DNA of 64,000 bases from Romboutsia sedimentorum (GCF_030131845.1 NZ_JASKYM010000001.1:186001-250000), one strand, 5' to 3'. Positions 8,978 to 18,358 are shown, numbered from the stretch's first letter. Numbers and translations: made by a program. The notes: a model not told the origin generated them from the letters alone.

Positions 8978-9643
8978 TTAGTACCCCGCTACTTCTTCAT
9001 TATTTATCATTTTTATTATTGAGCTTGTTCCAAGTCTTGAAGATCCTATTTTTATAAACTCTCTAGCTGTATCAAGATCTTTGATTCCACCTGCTGCTTT
9101 TATTAAAACGTCTTTACCTATATTTTCTTTAAATAATGCTAAATCTTTAGCTGTTGCTCCACCAGTACTAAATCCTGTAGAAGTTTTTATAAAATCAGCT
9201 TTTGCATTAGTTACACATTTGCACATTTCAATTTTTTCTTCTTCATTTAAAACACAAGTTTCTATTATAACTTTTAATATTTTTTTTCCACAAGCTTCTT
9301 TTATAGATTTTATCTCTTTTGTTATTTCTTCAAATTTATTTTCTTTTAGCATACCTAAGTTTATTACCATATCTATTTCATCTGCACCATTTTGTATAGC
9401 ATCTTTAGTTTCAAATACTTTTACAGCAGTAGTGTTGTATCCATTTGGGAATCCTATTACTGTACAAACTTGCATTTTATCTCCTACAAATTCTTTAGCT
9501 TTTTTTACAAATGATGGTGGTATACATACAGATGCTACTTCATATTTCATTGCATCTTCACATATTACTTTTATATCTTCCCAAGTAGCTGTTTGTTTTA
9601 ATAAAGTGTGGTCTACTGTACTTAAAATTGTTTTGTTATCCAT
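8978..9643 (-). CDS. deoC: Deoxyribose-phosphate aldolase
   Basis: This 221-residue TIM-barrel class I aldolase splits deoxyribose 5-phosphate into glyceraldehyde 3-phosphate and acetaldehyde. The Schiff-base lysine is in FIKTSTGF (K153), and the proton-relay lysine is in VLIKAAGG. The N-terminal STVDHTLLK and TVIGFPNG are typical. TTAGGAG precedes the ATG. It lies tightly between pdp and deoB. Confidence 0.95.
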   Translation of the reverse strand: MDNKTILSTVDHTLLKQTATWEDIKVICEDAMKYEVASVCIPPSFVKKAKEFVGDKMQVCTVIGFPNGYNTTAVKVFETKDAIQNGADEIDMVINLGMLKENKFEEITKEIKSIKEACGKKILKVIIETCVLNEEEKIEMCKCVTNAKADFIKTSTGFSTGGATAKDLALFKENIGKDVLIKAAGGIKDLDTAREFIKIGSSRLGTSSIIKMINNEEVAGY

Positions 9644-9671
9644 AACTAATCTCCTAAGTCTTTATATTTAA

Positions 9672-10973
9672 TTATATTATTTTATGTATTATAGAAGCTT
9701 TTTCTGGTTTTTCAGCTTTTATCGCATAAGCACTTTGTAATTCTTCTTCAGCTTTTTCAAATTTATCTTCATCACTTGAATATAGAGTTGCTAATACGTC
9801 TCCTACTTTTACATAGTCTCCTATTTTCTTCTCTAATATTATTCCAGCTCCGTAGTCTAATTCATCGTCTTTTGTATGTCTTCCAGCTCCAGTAAGTAAA
9901 GATGACACTCCAACACTTTCTGCATTTAATTCATATACATATCCTTCTTTAGTTGCCTTAACTTTATGAGTTAAAGGTGCTATTTCAAATAACTCTGAAT
10001 TATCTATAACACTTGGATCTCCATCTTGAAGAACTACTAATTGTCTTAACTTAGCTAAAGCACTTCCGTCTTTTAATATTCCTTCTAACTTAGCTCTTCC
10101 TTTTTCAACATCTGTTTCTATATTTCCAAGCATAAGCATTTGTGCTCCTAACTGTAAGCATAATTCTCTTAAATCATCTGGTCCTTCACCTTTTAATATC
10201 TCTATAACTTCTTTTATTTCAAGTGCGTTTCCTATTGCATATCCTAATGGTTCTCCATTTAATGTTATTGCAGCAGATGTATTTCTTCCTACACTCTTAC
10301 CTATGTTTACCATAGCAGTTGCTAATTTTTCAGCATCTTTTGCTGTTTTCATGAATGCACCTTCACCATACTTAACATCTAGTACTATTGCATCTGCTCC
10401 TGATGCTATTTTTTTACTCATTATACTTGCAGCTATTAAAGGTATACTATCTACTGTTGCTGTAACATCTCTTAATGCGTATATTTTTTTATCTGCTGGA
10501 ACTAAGTTTTGAGTTTGACCTGCTATAACTAATCCTGCGTTTTCAACCATATCTTTAAATTTATCTTCTTTAACAGATATATTAAATCCTGGTATAGATT
10601 CTAATTTATCTAATGTTCCACCTGTGTGACCTAATCCTCTACCTGATAATTTAGCAACCTTACCACCTGCTGCTGCAACCATTGGTACTAATATAAGAGA
10701 TGTTTTATCTCCAACCCCTCCAGTACTATGCTTATCAAGTTTTACTCCATCTATCATACTTAAATCTACAACATCTCCTGAATTTACCATAGCCATTGTA
10801 AGATTTGCTGTTTCTTCTGTAGTGAATCCATTTAAATATATTGCCATTAATAATGCAGATGCTTGATAATCAGGTATTTCGCCATTAGTATATTTTTCTA
10901 TAAAAAATTCTATTTCTTCTTTAGATAATTCTTTTTTGTCTCTTTTTTTAGATATAATATCGTATAGTCTCAT
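9672..10973 (-). CDS. pdp: Pyrimidine-nucleoside phosphorylase
   Basis: This 433-residue protein belongs to the thymidine/pyrimidine-nucleoside phosphorylase family. It has the N-terminal helical region ending PDYQASALLMAIYLNG. The phosphate-binding KHSTGGVGDKTSL lies near residue 81, SGRGLGHTGGTLDKL near 113 and KKIASGADAIVLDVK near 185. A C-terminal beta domain follows. It splits uridine, thymidine and deoxyuridine with phosphate. The low-GC Gram-positive enzyme normally takes both uridine and thymidine, so pdp is preferred over deoA. It starts 20 bases downstream of the lipoprotein gene and is the first enzyme gene of the operon. Confidence 0.92.
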   Translation of the reverse strand: MRLYDIISKKRDKKELSKEEIEFFIEKYTNGEIPDYQASALLMAIYLNGFTTEETANLTMAMVNSGDVVDLSMIDGVKLDKHSTGGVGDKTSLILVPMVAAAGGKVAKLSGRGLGHTGGTLDKLESIPGFNISVKEDKFKDMVENAGLVIAGQTQNLVPADKKIYALRDVTATVDSIPLIAASIMSKKIASGADAIVLDVKYGEGAFMKTAKDAEKLATAMVNIGKSVGRNTSAAITLNGEPLGYAIGNALEIKEVIEILKGEGPDDLRELCLQLGAQMLMLGNIETDVEKGRAKLEGILKDGSALAKLRQLVVLQDGDPSVIDNSELFEIAPLTHKVKATKEGYVYELNAESVGVSSLLTGAGRHTKDDELDYGAGIILEKKIGDYVKVGDVLATLYSSDEDKFEKAEEELQSAYAIKAEKPEKASIIHKII

Positions 10974-10993
10974 TTTAATTTTCCCCTTATCTT

Positions 10994-12067
10994 TTAGCTT
11001 TTATATTTATTATTTATAATCCATGTATCTAACCCTTCATAAGTTGAAGGTATTACAATCTCTTTATTTATTACAGATGTTTTTATTTTTTCTACAGTTT
11101 CAATTATTTTTGAATCTATTTTTACATTAGATCCTTCTATTTCATAACCAATAACGTTTTCTTTAAGACCAAGCTTATGTACCCCTGGGCTCCATGTATA
11201 ATTTTTGATGCCCTCTATCTCTTTATAAATTATTTCATTTGCGTATCTAGTTGCTGTTGATACTATGTAATCTGGGTCAAAAAAATTTTGATTCCCATCA
11301 ACTCCAAAAGCATATCTATCAGCTTCTTTTGCCGCTGCAAAAACTCCAAATCCTGATTCTCCTGCTAGTTGTTGAATGTATTGTGCTCCTTTTTTATACA
11401 TTAGGAGTGCAATTTCTTTTGCCTTTGCTGGGTTTGAAAAATCATCAACTACAGCTACCATTGTTTTAATATCAGGATTTATATATCTAACTCCAGCTTC
11501 AAATCCAATAGCACCTTGTCTTAAATGCTCTAAATCTTTACCTAATATAACTCCTACCACTGGTTTATTTTTTTCTTGTTTTGAATTATTTGTAATAGAT
11601 AGCCCTGCTATAACTCCATTTAAAAACGTTTGCTCAGACCAACTTGTACATATAGAGCTCACATTTGGCAACTCTATATTAGAATCTATCAATGTGAATT
11701 TTTGATTTGGAAATTCTTTTGAAATTTTAATTATTGCCTTTTCTTGTTCTCCTCCAACTGAGATGATAAGATCATACTGTTTAGTCTTTGCATATTCTCT
11801 TCCTAGTGTTTCATAGTCATCTTTGGTTTTCGATTGACAATAATCAAATTCAATTCCAAGTTTTTCTTGTGCCTTTAAGATACCGTCATAGCATAAATCA
11901 TTAAATGCTTTATCTCCTAATCCAGCTTCATTAAAAATAATTCCAACTCTTATGAGTTCCTTATTCTTAACTTCAAATCTATTTTGATTATATTTGTCCA
12001 AACAAGCAATTACTATAATTAATACCAGCGTAATTAATAGCATTATTTTTTTATTCTTTAATGTCAT
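10994..12067 (-). CDS. BMP-family (PnrA-like) nucleoside-binding lipoprotein
   Basis: The 357-residue product is read from the ATG at 12067, which follows AGGAGG. An ATG 24 bases upstream lacks a ribosome site. A basic N-terminus and hydrophobic helix end in VIAC, a lipobox, so it should be a membrane-anchored lipoprotein outside the cell. The mature part resembles periplasmic-binding-protein-like BMP/PnrA domains (RVGIIFNEAGLGDKAFND, GFEAGVRYINP). Members bind purine nucleosides for ABC uptake, but no ABC ATPase or permease gene is next to it here. Lying between a two-component system and the catabolic genes, it may pass the signal to the sensor kinase. That role is inference. Confidence 0.85.
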   Translation of the reverse strand: MTLKNKKIMLLITLVLIIVIACLDKYNQNRFEVKNKELIRVGIIFNEAGLGDKAFNDLCYDGILKAQEKLGIEFDYCQSKTKDDYETLGREYAKTKQYDLIISVGGEQEKAIIKISKEFPNQKFTLIDSNIELPNVSSICTSWSEQTFLNGVIAGLSITNNSKQEKNKPVVGVILGKDLEHLRQGAIGFEAGVRYINPDIKTMVAVVDDFSNPAKAKEIALLMYKKGAQYIQQLAGESGFGVFAAAKEADRYAFGVDGNQNFFDPDYIVSTATRYANEIIYKEIEGIKNYTWSPGVHKLGLKENVIGYEIEGSNVKIDSKIIETVEKIKTSVINKEIVIPSTYEGLDTWIINNKYKS

Positions 12068-12136
12068 TATTTGCCTCCTATGTCTATACATAGCAAAGTA
12101 GCCAATTTGTTAATTATTTTCTTCTGCTTTACTAAT

Positions 12137-12165
12137 ATTATATTTGATTAAACGTTTTCATTCCA
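12137..12165 (-). promoter_or_regulatory. Candidate promoter of nucleoside operon with cre-like site
   Basis: A TATAAT -10 (ATTATA at 12137-12142) lies upstream of the lipoprotein gene on the leftward strand. There is no good -35 at 17 bp, as expected of an activated promoter. The spacer contains TGAAAACGTTTAAT (12147-12160), which matches the CcpA cre consensus TGAAAACGTTTACA except for the last two bases. This suggests carbon catabolite repression. Confidence 0.6.
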
Positions 12166-12191
12166 TGTACACTATTGATAAGTAATATAAT

Positions 12192-12248
12192 AATATTGAT
12201 ATTTTTAGCCTTATAAAACTCATAATTATGAAAAATATTGATATTTTT
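12192..12248. promoter_or_regulatory. 15-bp direct repeat spaced 42 bp, candidate response-regulator sites
   Basis: AATATTGATATTTTT occurs exactly at 12192-12206 and again at 12234-12248. A 42-bp period equals four DNA turns, so both copies face the same side. They lie just upstream of the weak promoter and directly after the AraC-type response-regulator gene. AraC-family proteins commonly bind direct repeats, so these are likely activator sites. Confidence 0.6.
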
Positions 12249-12282
12249 GAATTATTTTGACATATTATAGGTTTTTTAACTT

Positions 12283-13053
12283 TTAATATCGATCTTCCTC
12301 TGGAGATATACCTTTATGTTTTTTATATGTTTTTGAAAAATATCCTGGATTGCTATATCCTACCTCTATTGCTATTTGAGATATTTTCATATCTGTATTT
12401 TTAATAAGATATTGTGCTTTTATCATTCTATAATTGGTAAGATAAGTACTAAAATTTTCTCCTACTTCTTCTTTAAATAACCTTGAAAAGTATTCATGCG
12501 ATAAATATACTTGTTTTGATATATGATTTAAGGATATATGTTCTTTATAATTTGATTCTATATATTCCATAGCTTTTCTTATTGCCTTTGAATACTTATT
12601 TTCATTGCTATCTATTTGCAAATCACTTTCTTTAGTACAAAGGTTCTCTTGTTGCTTTATTATCAGGTCTTTACTCTCTTTTATAGTTTCATAAATTTTG
12701 CTAAGAACTTCATTTAGCTCTTTCGGTCTTATATCTGACTTTATTAAATATTCATAAACCCCACAGCTTATAGCTTCTTTAGCGTAAGAAAACTCTGCAT
12801 AGTTAGTCAACAGTATAATAAAAACATCTGGAATTATTTTTTTAACTTCTCTACTAAATGTTATTCCATCCATAATAGGCATTTTTATGTCACTTATAAT
12901 AACTTGCGGTTTTAGCTTTTGTGCTAATTCATATGCTTCTTTTCCGTTTGTTGCACTAGCTAATACATTAAAATCTTTAGAAATATTTGAAATAGTATAT
13001 ACTATCCAATCTCTTATAGGTGCTTCATCTTCTACTACTAATATATCTAACAT
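12283..13053 (-). CDS. Response regulator, YesN type (receiver plus AraC HTH)
   Basis: This 256-residue protein has a receiver domain at residues 1-120, with the acidic pair E9/D10, phosphoacceptor D55 (VIISDIKMP), and a conserved Thr in IILLTNYAEF. Two AraC-type helix-turn-helix motifs follow at about 160-256 (ISLNHISKQVYLSHEYFSRL and MKISQIAIEVGYSNPGYFSK). GAGGGAGG precedes the ATG. It lies 11 bases downstream of the kinase gene and should be its partner. It probably activates the adjacent nucleoside operon in response to extracellular nucleosides. Confidence 0.92.
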   Translation of the reverse strand: MLDILVVEDEAPIRDWIVYTISNISKDFNVLASATNGKEAYELAQKLKPQVIISDIKMPIMDGITFSREVKKIIPDVFIILLTNYAEFSYAKEAISCGVYEYLIKSDIRPKELNEVLSKIYETIKESKDLIIKQQENLCTKESDLQIDSNENKYSKAIRKAMEYIESNYKEHISLNHISKQVYLSHEYFSRLFKEEVGENFSTYLTNYRMIKAQYLIKNTDMKISQIAIEVGYSNPGYFSKTYKKHKGISPEEDRY

Positions 13054-13064
13054 ACGTCCTCCCT

Positions 13065-14795
13065 CTAGTTAGGTAGTATAAAAGTCACTTTAGTTCCTCT
13101 ACCTTCTATACTGTCTATTTCTAAGCCATAATTTATTCCATAATTTAGTACAATTCTTTCATGTACATTTATAACTCCTACTCTGTTTACACTTGCTTCT
13201 TTTTTTAATACACTTTCTACTTTATCCTTAGACATACCTATCCCATTGTCATTTATTATGATTCTTATTCCCTCTTGTGTTTTATATCCAGCCAAACTTA
13301 TTCTCCCTTTGTTGTTTTCTTTTTCCATACTATATAAAATAGCGTTTTCTACAATTGGTTGTAATATGAAAGAAGGTACATTAAAATCATTTATTTCATC
13401 ATCTATTTCATAAGTAATCTCAAAACAATCAGGATATCTCATTTTTTGAAGTTCCACATAATTTTTAATGTTTTCTATTTCATCTTCTAATCTAATCATT
13501 TCACTAGATTTTGGTAGTATACTTCTTAATAATTTTGTGAATCTATAAAGCATTTCTTCTGCTTGTTCAGTTTTATTCATAGATATTAAAAATCTTATTC
13601 CACTTAAAGTATTATAAAGAAAGTGAGGATTTATTTGAGCTTGTAGAAAGCTTAATTCTGCTACTCGTTTTTGCTTTTCATATTTTTTTATATTTTCAAT
13701 TGAAGAGTCAAGCCACATTACCATGCTGTTAAATGATTTTTGTAACTGACCTATTTCATCACTTCTATCTACATCTACTTTGGCTTTTAAATCACCATAC
13801 ATTACTTTATCCATTTTATTTTTTATCTCAATAATTGGTTTTGTTATCCATACAGAAAGTGTATAACTAATTATTAATGCTATGATACTTACTAATACTA
13901 TTATAAATACAGTGCTATTAACTACTTGATTTGATACTTGTTTCATAATATTTAGAGGTACTTCTTGTATTATGCTCCATCCATATTCATCAATATTAGA
14001 TATGATTTCCATATTGTTTTTAGTAACACTATAATTATCGCTATTTTGTTTTATAACATGCTGATAATTAGTTCCTATCAATCGTTTATCTTTGCTAGAT
14101 ATTATTTTTTCATTTGAATCAACTATATAAATAGATGTTCCATAGTCTAGCATATCTGAATATCTATCATAGAGCATAGTCTCACTTATATCCATTATTA
14201 ATATGCCTAGTGTTTCATTAGTTATTAAATCTTTTATAAGTCTACCCATTTTAAATATATTTTTGTATGGTCCTATACCATTTTCATCTTTATATGTATT
14301 TATAAGTACTGTTTTTCCATTAGCTTTTACAATTTCATCATACCATTTTTTATTTTTTATATTTTTAGTATCGTATTTAGTTTTAGAATATGTACTATAA
14401 GTTAGTCCATTTTCACCAATTATGTATAGTTCTGGTTTCATATTAAATTTGCCATACTTCCAAACTTGATCAACTAGCAATCCTTCTACATATGAGTTTT
14501 TTTCTTTGATAATATCTTTATCACTTTTAAATTCGCTCTCTGGGGTCGATAAAATATCTGTTAACCTATTATCTACTACAATATTGTCCCCTATAGTTTC
14601 TACATTTGATAATAATATTGAAATATTGTTACCAACTTCTTTTAAAACTTGGCTTCTCATTTCATACATTTCTTTTTGTATTATTTTATTAGTATCATTT
14701 ATTACCCAAATACCGATTAGTCCTGATATTAATAATATAAGTACAAATATTATTACAAATAATTTCATAGTAATACTATTTCTTCTTATTTTCAT
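13065..14795 (-). CDS. Membrane sensor histidine kinase, YesM/LytS-like
   Basis: Residue numbers here count from the first in-frame ATG (14816). The ATG at 14795 lies just after AGGAAGG, and the true start is uncertain between these. There is a transmembrane helix at about 18-40, an extracellular sensor domain of about 260 residues (Cache-like), a second helix at about 302-322, HAMP to about 375, and a His_kinase domain with the phosphorylated His at about 398 in QAQINPHFLYNTL. A GHKL ATPase with NDNGIGMS and GRGTKVTF forms the end. It sits in the plasma membrane and senses an external ligand directly or through the nearby BMP lipoprotein. Confidence 0.9.
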   Translation of the reverse strand: MKIRRNSITMKLFVIIFVLILLISGLIGIWVINDTNKIIQKEMYEMRSQVLKEVGNNISILLSNVETIGDNIVVDNRLTDILSTPESEFKSDKDIIKEKNSYVEGLLVDQVWKYGKFNMKPELYIIGENGLTYSTYSKTKYDTKNIKNKKWYDEIVKANGKTVLINTYKDENGIGPYKNIFKMGRLIKDLITNETLGILIMDISETMLYDRYSDMLDYGTSIYIVDSNEKIISSKDKRLIGTNYQHVIKQNSDNYSVTKNNMEIISNIDEYGWSIIQEVPLNIMKQVSNQVVNSTVFIIVLVSIIALIISYTLSVWITKPIIEIKNKMDKVMYGDLKAKVDVDRSDEIGQLQKSFNSMVMWLDSSIENIKKYEKQKRVAELSFLQAQINPHFLYNTLSGIRFLISMNKTEQAEEMLYRFTKLLRSILPKSSEMIRLEDEIENIKNYVELQKMRYPDCFEITYEIDDEINDFNVPSFILQPIVENAILYSMEKENNKGRISLAGYKTQEGIRIIINDNGIGMSKDKVESVLKKEASVNRVGVINVHERIVLNYGINYGLEIDSIEGRGTKVTFILPN

Positions 14796-14888
14796 CACCT
14801 TCCTACATTTGTTCATTTTTTAATGATATCAATTATTAAATAAATTGTAAATTTTTATTTTACATAGGTTTTGGATTTTTTTACAAAT

Positions 14889-14926
14889 AAAATCCCCAAA
14901 GAAATTCTACTCTTGGGGATTTTTAT
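14889..14926 (-). terminator. Terminator after dut
   Basis: The stem AAATCCCCAA/TTGGGGATTT with flanking A/T runs lies just past the leftward dut stop. It closes the nrdD-nrdG-dut operon. Confidence 0.85.
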
Positions 14927-14943
14927 AATATATATATAAATTA

Positions 14944-15408
14944 TTATTTCGTTTCTAGAGTTGTTCCAGTAGAACCAAATCCACCTTCTCCTCTAACTGT
15001 AGTGCTTACTTCTTTTACTTCTTTAAAAGTGCAATAGAAAACTTTTCTTAAAACACCTTGTGCTAATTTAGTATGCTTTGGTATAGTTATTTCAAAGTCT
15101 TCTTCATTTTTAAACATTATACCTACTTCGCCTCTATAATCCATATCTACAGTTCCCTCAAAAACTGTTATATCTGCATTATTTCCTGAAGTTGTTGGAA
15201 CACCTTTTACAGTTATTCCTGATTTGTTTTTTATTTGAATTCCCCATCCTATTGGTGTTTCAAATATTAAACCAGTTTTAGCTACAGCTTTTTTCCCAGG
15301 TGCTACAGTTATTTCTTCACATGTAAATAAATCAAACCCACTATCACTATCATGCGCGAATTTTGGTAATACAGCATCTTCACTTGTTCTTTTTACGTTA
15401 ATTATCAT
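14944..15408 (-). CDS. dut: dUTP diphosphatase (dUTPase), trimeric family
   Basis: This 154-residue protein has the five dUTPase motifs in order: DSDSGFDL, KNKSGITVKG, TVFEGTVDMDYRGEVG, TKLAQGVL and the glycine-rich RGEGGFGSTG near the C-terminus. It hydrolyses dUTP to dUMP and pyrophosphate. Motif 2 has KNKSG where many members have PRSSG, a modest variation. It is the third gene behind nrdD and nrdG, 15 bases from nrdG, linking dNTP production to removal of dUTP. Confidence 0.93.
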   Translation of the reverse strand: MIINVKRTSEDAVLPKFAHDSDSGFDLFTCEEITVAPGKKAVAKTGLIFETPIGWGIQIKNKSGITVKGVPTTSGNNADITVFEGTVDMDYRGEVGIMFKNEEDFEITIPKHTKLAQGVLRKVFYCTFKEVKEVSTTVRGEGGFGSTGTTLETK

Positions 15409-15423
15409 TATTAATTTCTCCTC

Positions 15424-15927
15424 TTAACCGATCTCATACAATATTATATCATTTTGCTTCAAAGATTTATTTACATCTATAACTCTTTGATTTGAAGAGC
15501 CCCTTAACATAATGGCTAGGCTTTTTTTATCTTCCTCAAATTTCCCGTCAACTAATACATCTATATATTTTAATATTTCCTTTTGAATTTCATTAAAATT
15601 TTCTACTGTATATCCAGTCCATAAATATATTTTTTTATCAGGATAATATTTTTTAAATTCTTTACAAAGATTTATTACACCTTCTACATTTTGAGAACAT
15701 AAAGGCTCTCCACCTAATATAGACAAATCTCTTTTTATCTTGTTTTTATCTATACTATCTAAAATATACTTTAAATCATCTTTTGTAAACTCTTTTTCAA
15801 TATTAAAATCCCAAGTTTCACTATTAAAACAGCCTCTACAATGATGTGGACATCCTTGTGTCCAAAGAGACATAGTTATTCCAAGGCCATTGGCTATGTC
15901 ATTATCTTTTATCTTAGAAAACCTCAA
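15424..15927 (-). CDS. nrdG: Anaerobic ribonucleotide reductase activating protein
   Basis: This 167-residue radical-SAM enzyme has the cluster-binding CxxxCxxC motif in TQGCPHHCRGCFN. It also has GGEPL (SAM-binding) near residue 68 and LWTGYTVEN. It makes the glycyl radical on NrdD using S-adenosylmethionine. The start is a TTG with AGGAGTGG upstream. It lies 18 bases downstream of nrdD. Confidence 0.95.
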   Translation of the reverse strand: MRFSKIKDNDIANGLGITMSLWTQGCPHHCRGCFNSETWDFNIEKEFTKDDLKYILDSIDKNKIKRDLSILGGEPLCSQNVEGVINLCKEFKKYYPDKKIYLWTGYTVENFNEIQKEILKYIDVLVDGKFEEDKKSLAIMLRGSSNQRVIDVNKSLKQNDIILYEIG

Positions 15928-15945
15928 TATAATCCACTCCTAATC

Positions 15946-18075
15946 TTATAGATGTAACACTCTTTGTGCAATTTCTTGAGTACGTCCTTTTCCCCACATA
16001 CTAGAACCAATATAACCACAAGTTCTTCTCATAACTTGCATTTCTTCTTTCTTTTGATTTCCACAGTTTGGACAATGCCACTCTAAGTTTTCATCTAAAG
16101 TTATTTCGCCTTCATATCCACATTTAAAGCAAACGTCTGGCTTAGTGTTTATTTCAGCATATTGTATGTTGTGGTAAATAAAGTTTATTATTTGTTCTAC
16201 TGCTGATAAGTTTTTACTCATATCAGGAACTTCTATATAACTAATGCATCCACCTAAAGATATATCATGGAATTGCGATTCAAATTTTAATTTTTCAAAT
16301 GCATCTATTTCTTCACAAACATGAACATGATAAGAATTTGTATAATACATTCTATCGGTTACATTTTCTATTTCTCCGAATTTTTGCTTATCTATTCTAC
16401 AGAATCTTGAAGTTAAACTCTCACCTGGAGTTCCGTATAATCCAAATCCAAGTCCACTTTCTTTTTTCCATTTTTCACATGTGTTGTTTAAGTGATTCAT
16501 TACTTTTAAAGCAAGTTCTTCACCTTCTTTAGTAGTATGTGAAATTCCAAGCATTGCTTGTGTCATTTCATATATTCCTACATATCCTAGTGAAAGTGTT
16601 GAATATCCATCTTTTAAAAGGGAATCTATCTTTTCACCTTTTTGAAGTCTAGCTATTCCACCATGTTGCCAATGTATTGGAGATATATCTGATGTTGTTC
16701 CAAGTAAAAGATTATGTCTAACCATTAAGGCCTCTTTACAAAGTTCTAATCTCTCTTCTAATATTTCCCAAAACTTTTCCATATCTTTATCTGCAGTTAA
16801 AGCTACTTGTACTAAATTTAAAGAAATTACGCCTTGATTAAATCTTCCATACCATTTATAATTTCCAAATTCATCCTTATATGGAGATAAATGACTACGA
16901 CATCCCATTGGAGGGAACGTATTTCCTTCATAATTTTTTTTCATTATCTTAGCACTTTGATAATCCGGTACTAATCGCTTAGTATTACAAACTGCACACA
17001 GTCTTGTAATATAGTCATATTTTCCGCCTTCTAAGCAGTTATGTTCATCAAGTAAGTAAACTAACTTAGGGAACTCTTCTCCTATTACTTGTCCCTTATA
17101 GTTTTTCATACCTTCTAGTCTTTGTTTTATCATTTCTTCACATATTAAAGCCATTTCTCTTTCATACTCATTACCTTCTTCAATTTCTAGGTAAATTGTT
17201 GAAAATGGACTTTGACCATTAGAAGTGTGAAGTGTTGATAATTGATATCTAATAGTTTGTATTCCCGATTTTAATTCTTCAAGCATTCTATCTTCTGCTA
17301 ATTCATGAGATACCTCTTTTGAATACTTTTCAATATATTTATTAAAATATTTTTCATACGATACTTTTAAGAAAGGTGCTATATGCTTTATAGTTATAGA
17401 GTTTCCACCGTATTGACCACTAGCAATTTGTGCTATTATCTGTGTAACTATAGTACAAGCTGTTGAAAATGATTTAGGTGACTCTACTAATTTATTATTT
17501 ATTACTGTTCCATTGTTTAACATATCTTGTAAGTTTATTAGCATGCAGTTGTGAATTGGTTGCATTGCATAGTCCATATCATGGTAATGAAGTACTCCCT
17601 CATCATGTGCATGTACTATATGTGCAGGTATTGTTTTTCTTCTCGCTATATCTTTTGATACTTCTCCAGCTACTAAATCTCTTTGAGTTGAAGCTAGTAC
17701 ACCATTTTTATTAGAATTTTCATTTAAAACATCTTCATTACTTTTATCTAATAGTCCTATTATACTATCATCAGTAGTGTTTATTTCTCTTTTAAACGAT
17801 TGTACTGCTCTATATCCTTCATAAGCCTTTGCTGTTAATTCATGTCTATATCTTATTAATTTTTCATATACCATGTTTTCTATTTGGCACACAGTTGGTG
17901 AAGATTGATTTTCTAGGCAGTTAATTTCTATCTTATCAGATATTTTTTGTGCCACATCTTCTTCATATATTCCACTTCCATATTTCATAGCTTTTAATAT
18001 AGCCTCTTTAATTTTATCTTTGTCAAACTCAGCAACACTATTATCTCTTTTTATCACGTTTAATTTTTTAACCAT
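15946..18075 (-). CDS. nrdD: Anaerobic (class III) ribonucleoside-triphosphate reductase
   Basis: This 709-residue enzyme has an N-terminal ATP-cone (about residues 3-95, KKLNVIKRDNSVAEFDKDKI), the barrel domain, and a C-terminal zinc site made by two Cys pairs (CFKCG and CPNCG). The glycyl-radical motif RRTCGYIGSS places the radical on G687. It reduces ribonucleoside triphosphates to deoxy forms and works only without oxygen, fitting an anaerobe. AGAAGGAG precedes the ATG. Two NrdR boxes at the promoter show how it is likely repressed. Confidence 0.96.
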   Translation of the reverse strand: MVKKLNVIKRDNSVAEFDKDKIKEAILKAMKYGSGIYEEDVAQKISDKIEINCLENQSSPTVCQIENMVYEKLIRYRHELTAKAYEGYRAVQSFKREINTTDDSIIGLLDKSNEDVLNENSNKNGVLASTQRDLVAGEVSKDIARRKTIPAHIVHAHDEGVLHYHDMDYAMQPIHNCMLINLQDMLNNGTVINNKLVESPKSFSTACTIVTQIIAQIASGQYGGNSITIKHIAPFLKVSYEKYFNKYIEKYSKEVSHELAEDRMLEELKSGIQTIRYQLSTLHTSNGQSPFSTIYLEIEEGNEYEREMALICEEMIKQRLEGMKNYKGQVIGEEFPKLVYLLDEHNCLEGGKYDYITRLCAVCNTKRLVPDYQSAKIMKKNYEGNTFPPMGCRSHLSPYKDEFGNYKWYGRFNQGVISLNLVQVALTADKDMEKFWEILEERLELCKEALMVRHNLLLGTTSDISPIHWQHGGIARLQKGEKIDSLLKDGYSTLSLGYVGIYEMTQAMLGISHTTKEGEELALKVMNHLNNTCEKWKKESGLGFGLYGTPGESLTSRFCRIDKQKFGEIENVTDRMYYTNSYHVHVCEEIDAFEKLKFESQFHDISLGGCISYIEVPDMSKNLSAVEQIINFIYHNIQYAEINTKPDVCFKCGYEGEITLDENLEWHCPNCGNQKKEEMQVMRRTCGYIGSSMWGKGRTQEIAQRVLHL

Positions 18076-18212
18076 AATGTTTCTCCTTCTTTAATATATT
18101 ATATACACTAAAATTTTAATTTTTTTGGAATTTCATGTAAAAATATATCATATTTATCTCTAAAAGCTATTGACTTTTTTAATTTTATTTATTCAGTTTT
18201 TAAAGATTAAAT

Positions 18213-18226
18213 TACTATATGTAGTA
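18213..18226. promoter_or_regulatory. NrdR box 1
   Basis: TACTATATGTAGTA matches the NrdR box core ACwATATmTwGT. It is downstream of the -10, around the start of transcription. Its partner box begins 31 bp away, three DNA turns, which is the known NrdR arrangement. Confidence 0.8.
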
Positions 18227-18237
18227 GTACAACGATT

Positions 18238-18266
18238 ATTTTATACTATATATAGTAGACTATCAA
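18238..18266 (-). promoter_or_regulatory. nrdD promoter
   Basis: On the leftward strand TTGATA (18261-18266) is followed by a 17-bp spacer and TAAAAT (18238-18243). The spacer is filled by NrdR box 2. The predicted untranslated leader of nrdD is about 150 nt. Confidence 0.8.
18244..18257. promoter_or_regulatory. NrdR box 2
   Basis: TACTATATATAGTA is a perfect palindrome lying wholly within the -35/-10 spacer of the nrdD promoter. Bound NrdR would block polymerase. The nrdR gene is not in this window. Confidence 0.8.
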
Positions 18267-18358
18267 GGTTTTTTTAAGAGCACAAAATATATTTTTTTGT
18301 CAATACTTGAATAAGGTTTTCACAGTTTTATTTTTACAGTTTTTCTTTTAAAAAACAA

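Noticed and set aside
9081-9671. 196-codon open frame on the + strand
   Set aside because: It is antisense to deoC, whose catalytic motifs are intact. It has no start signal.
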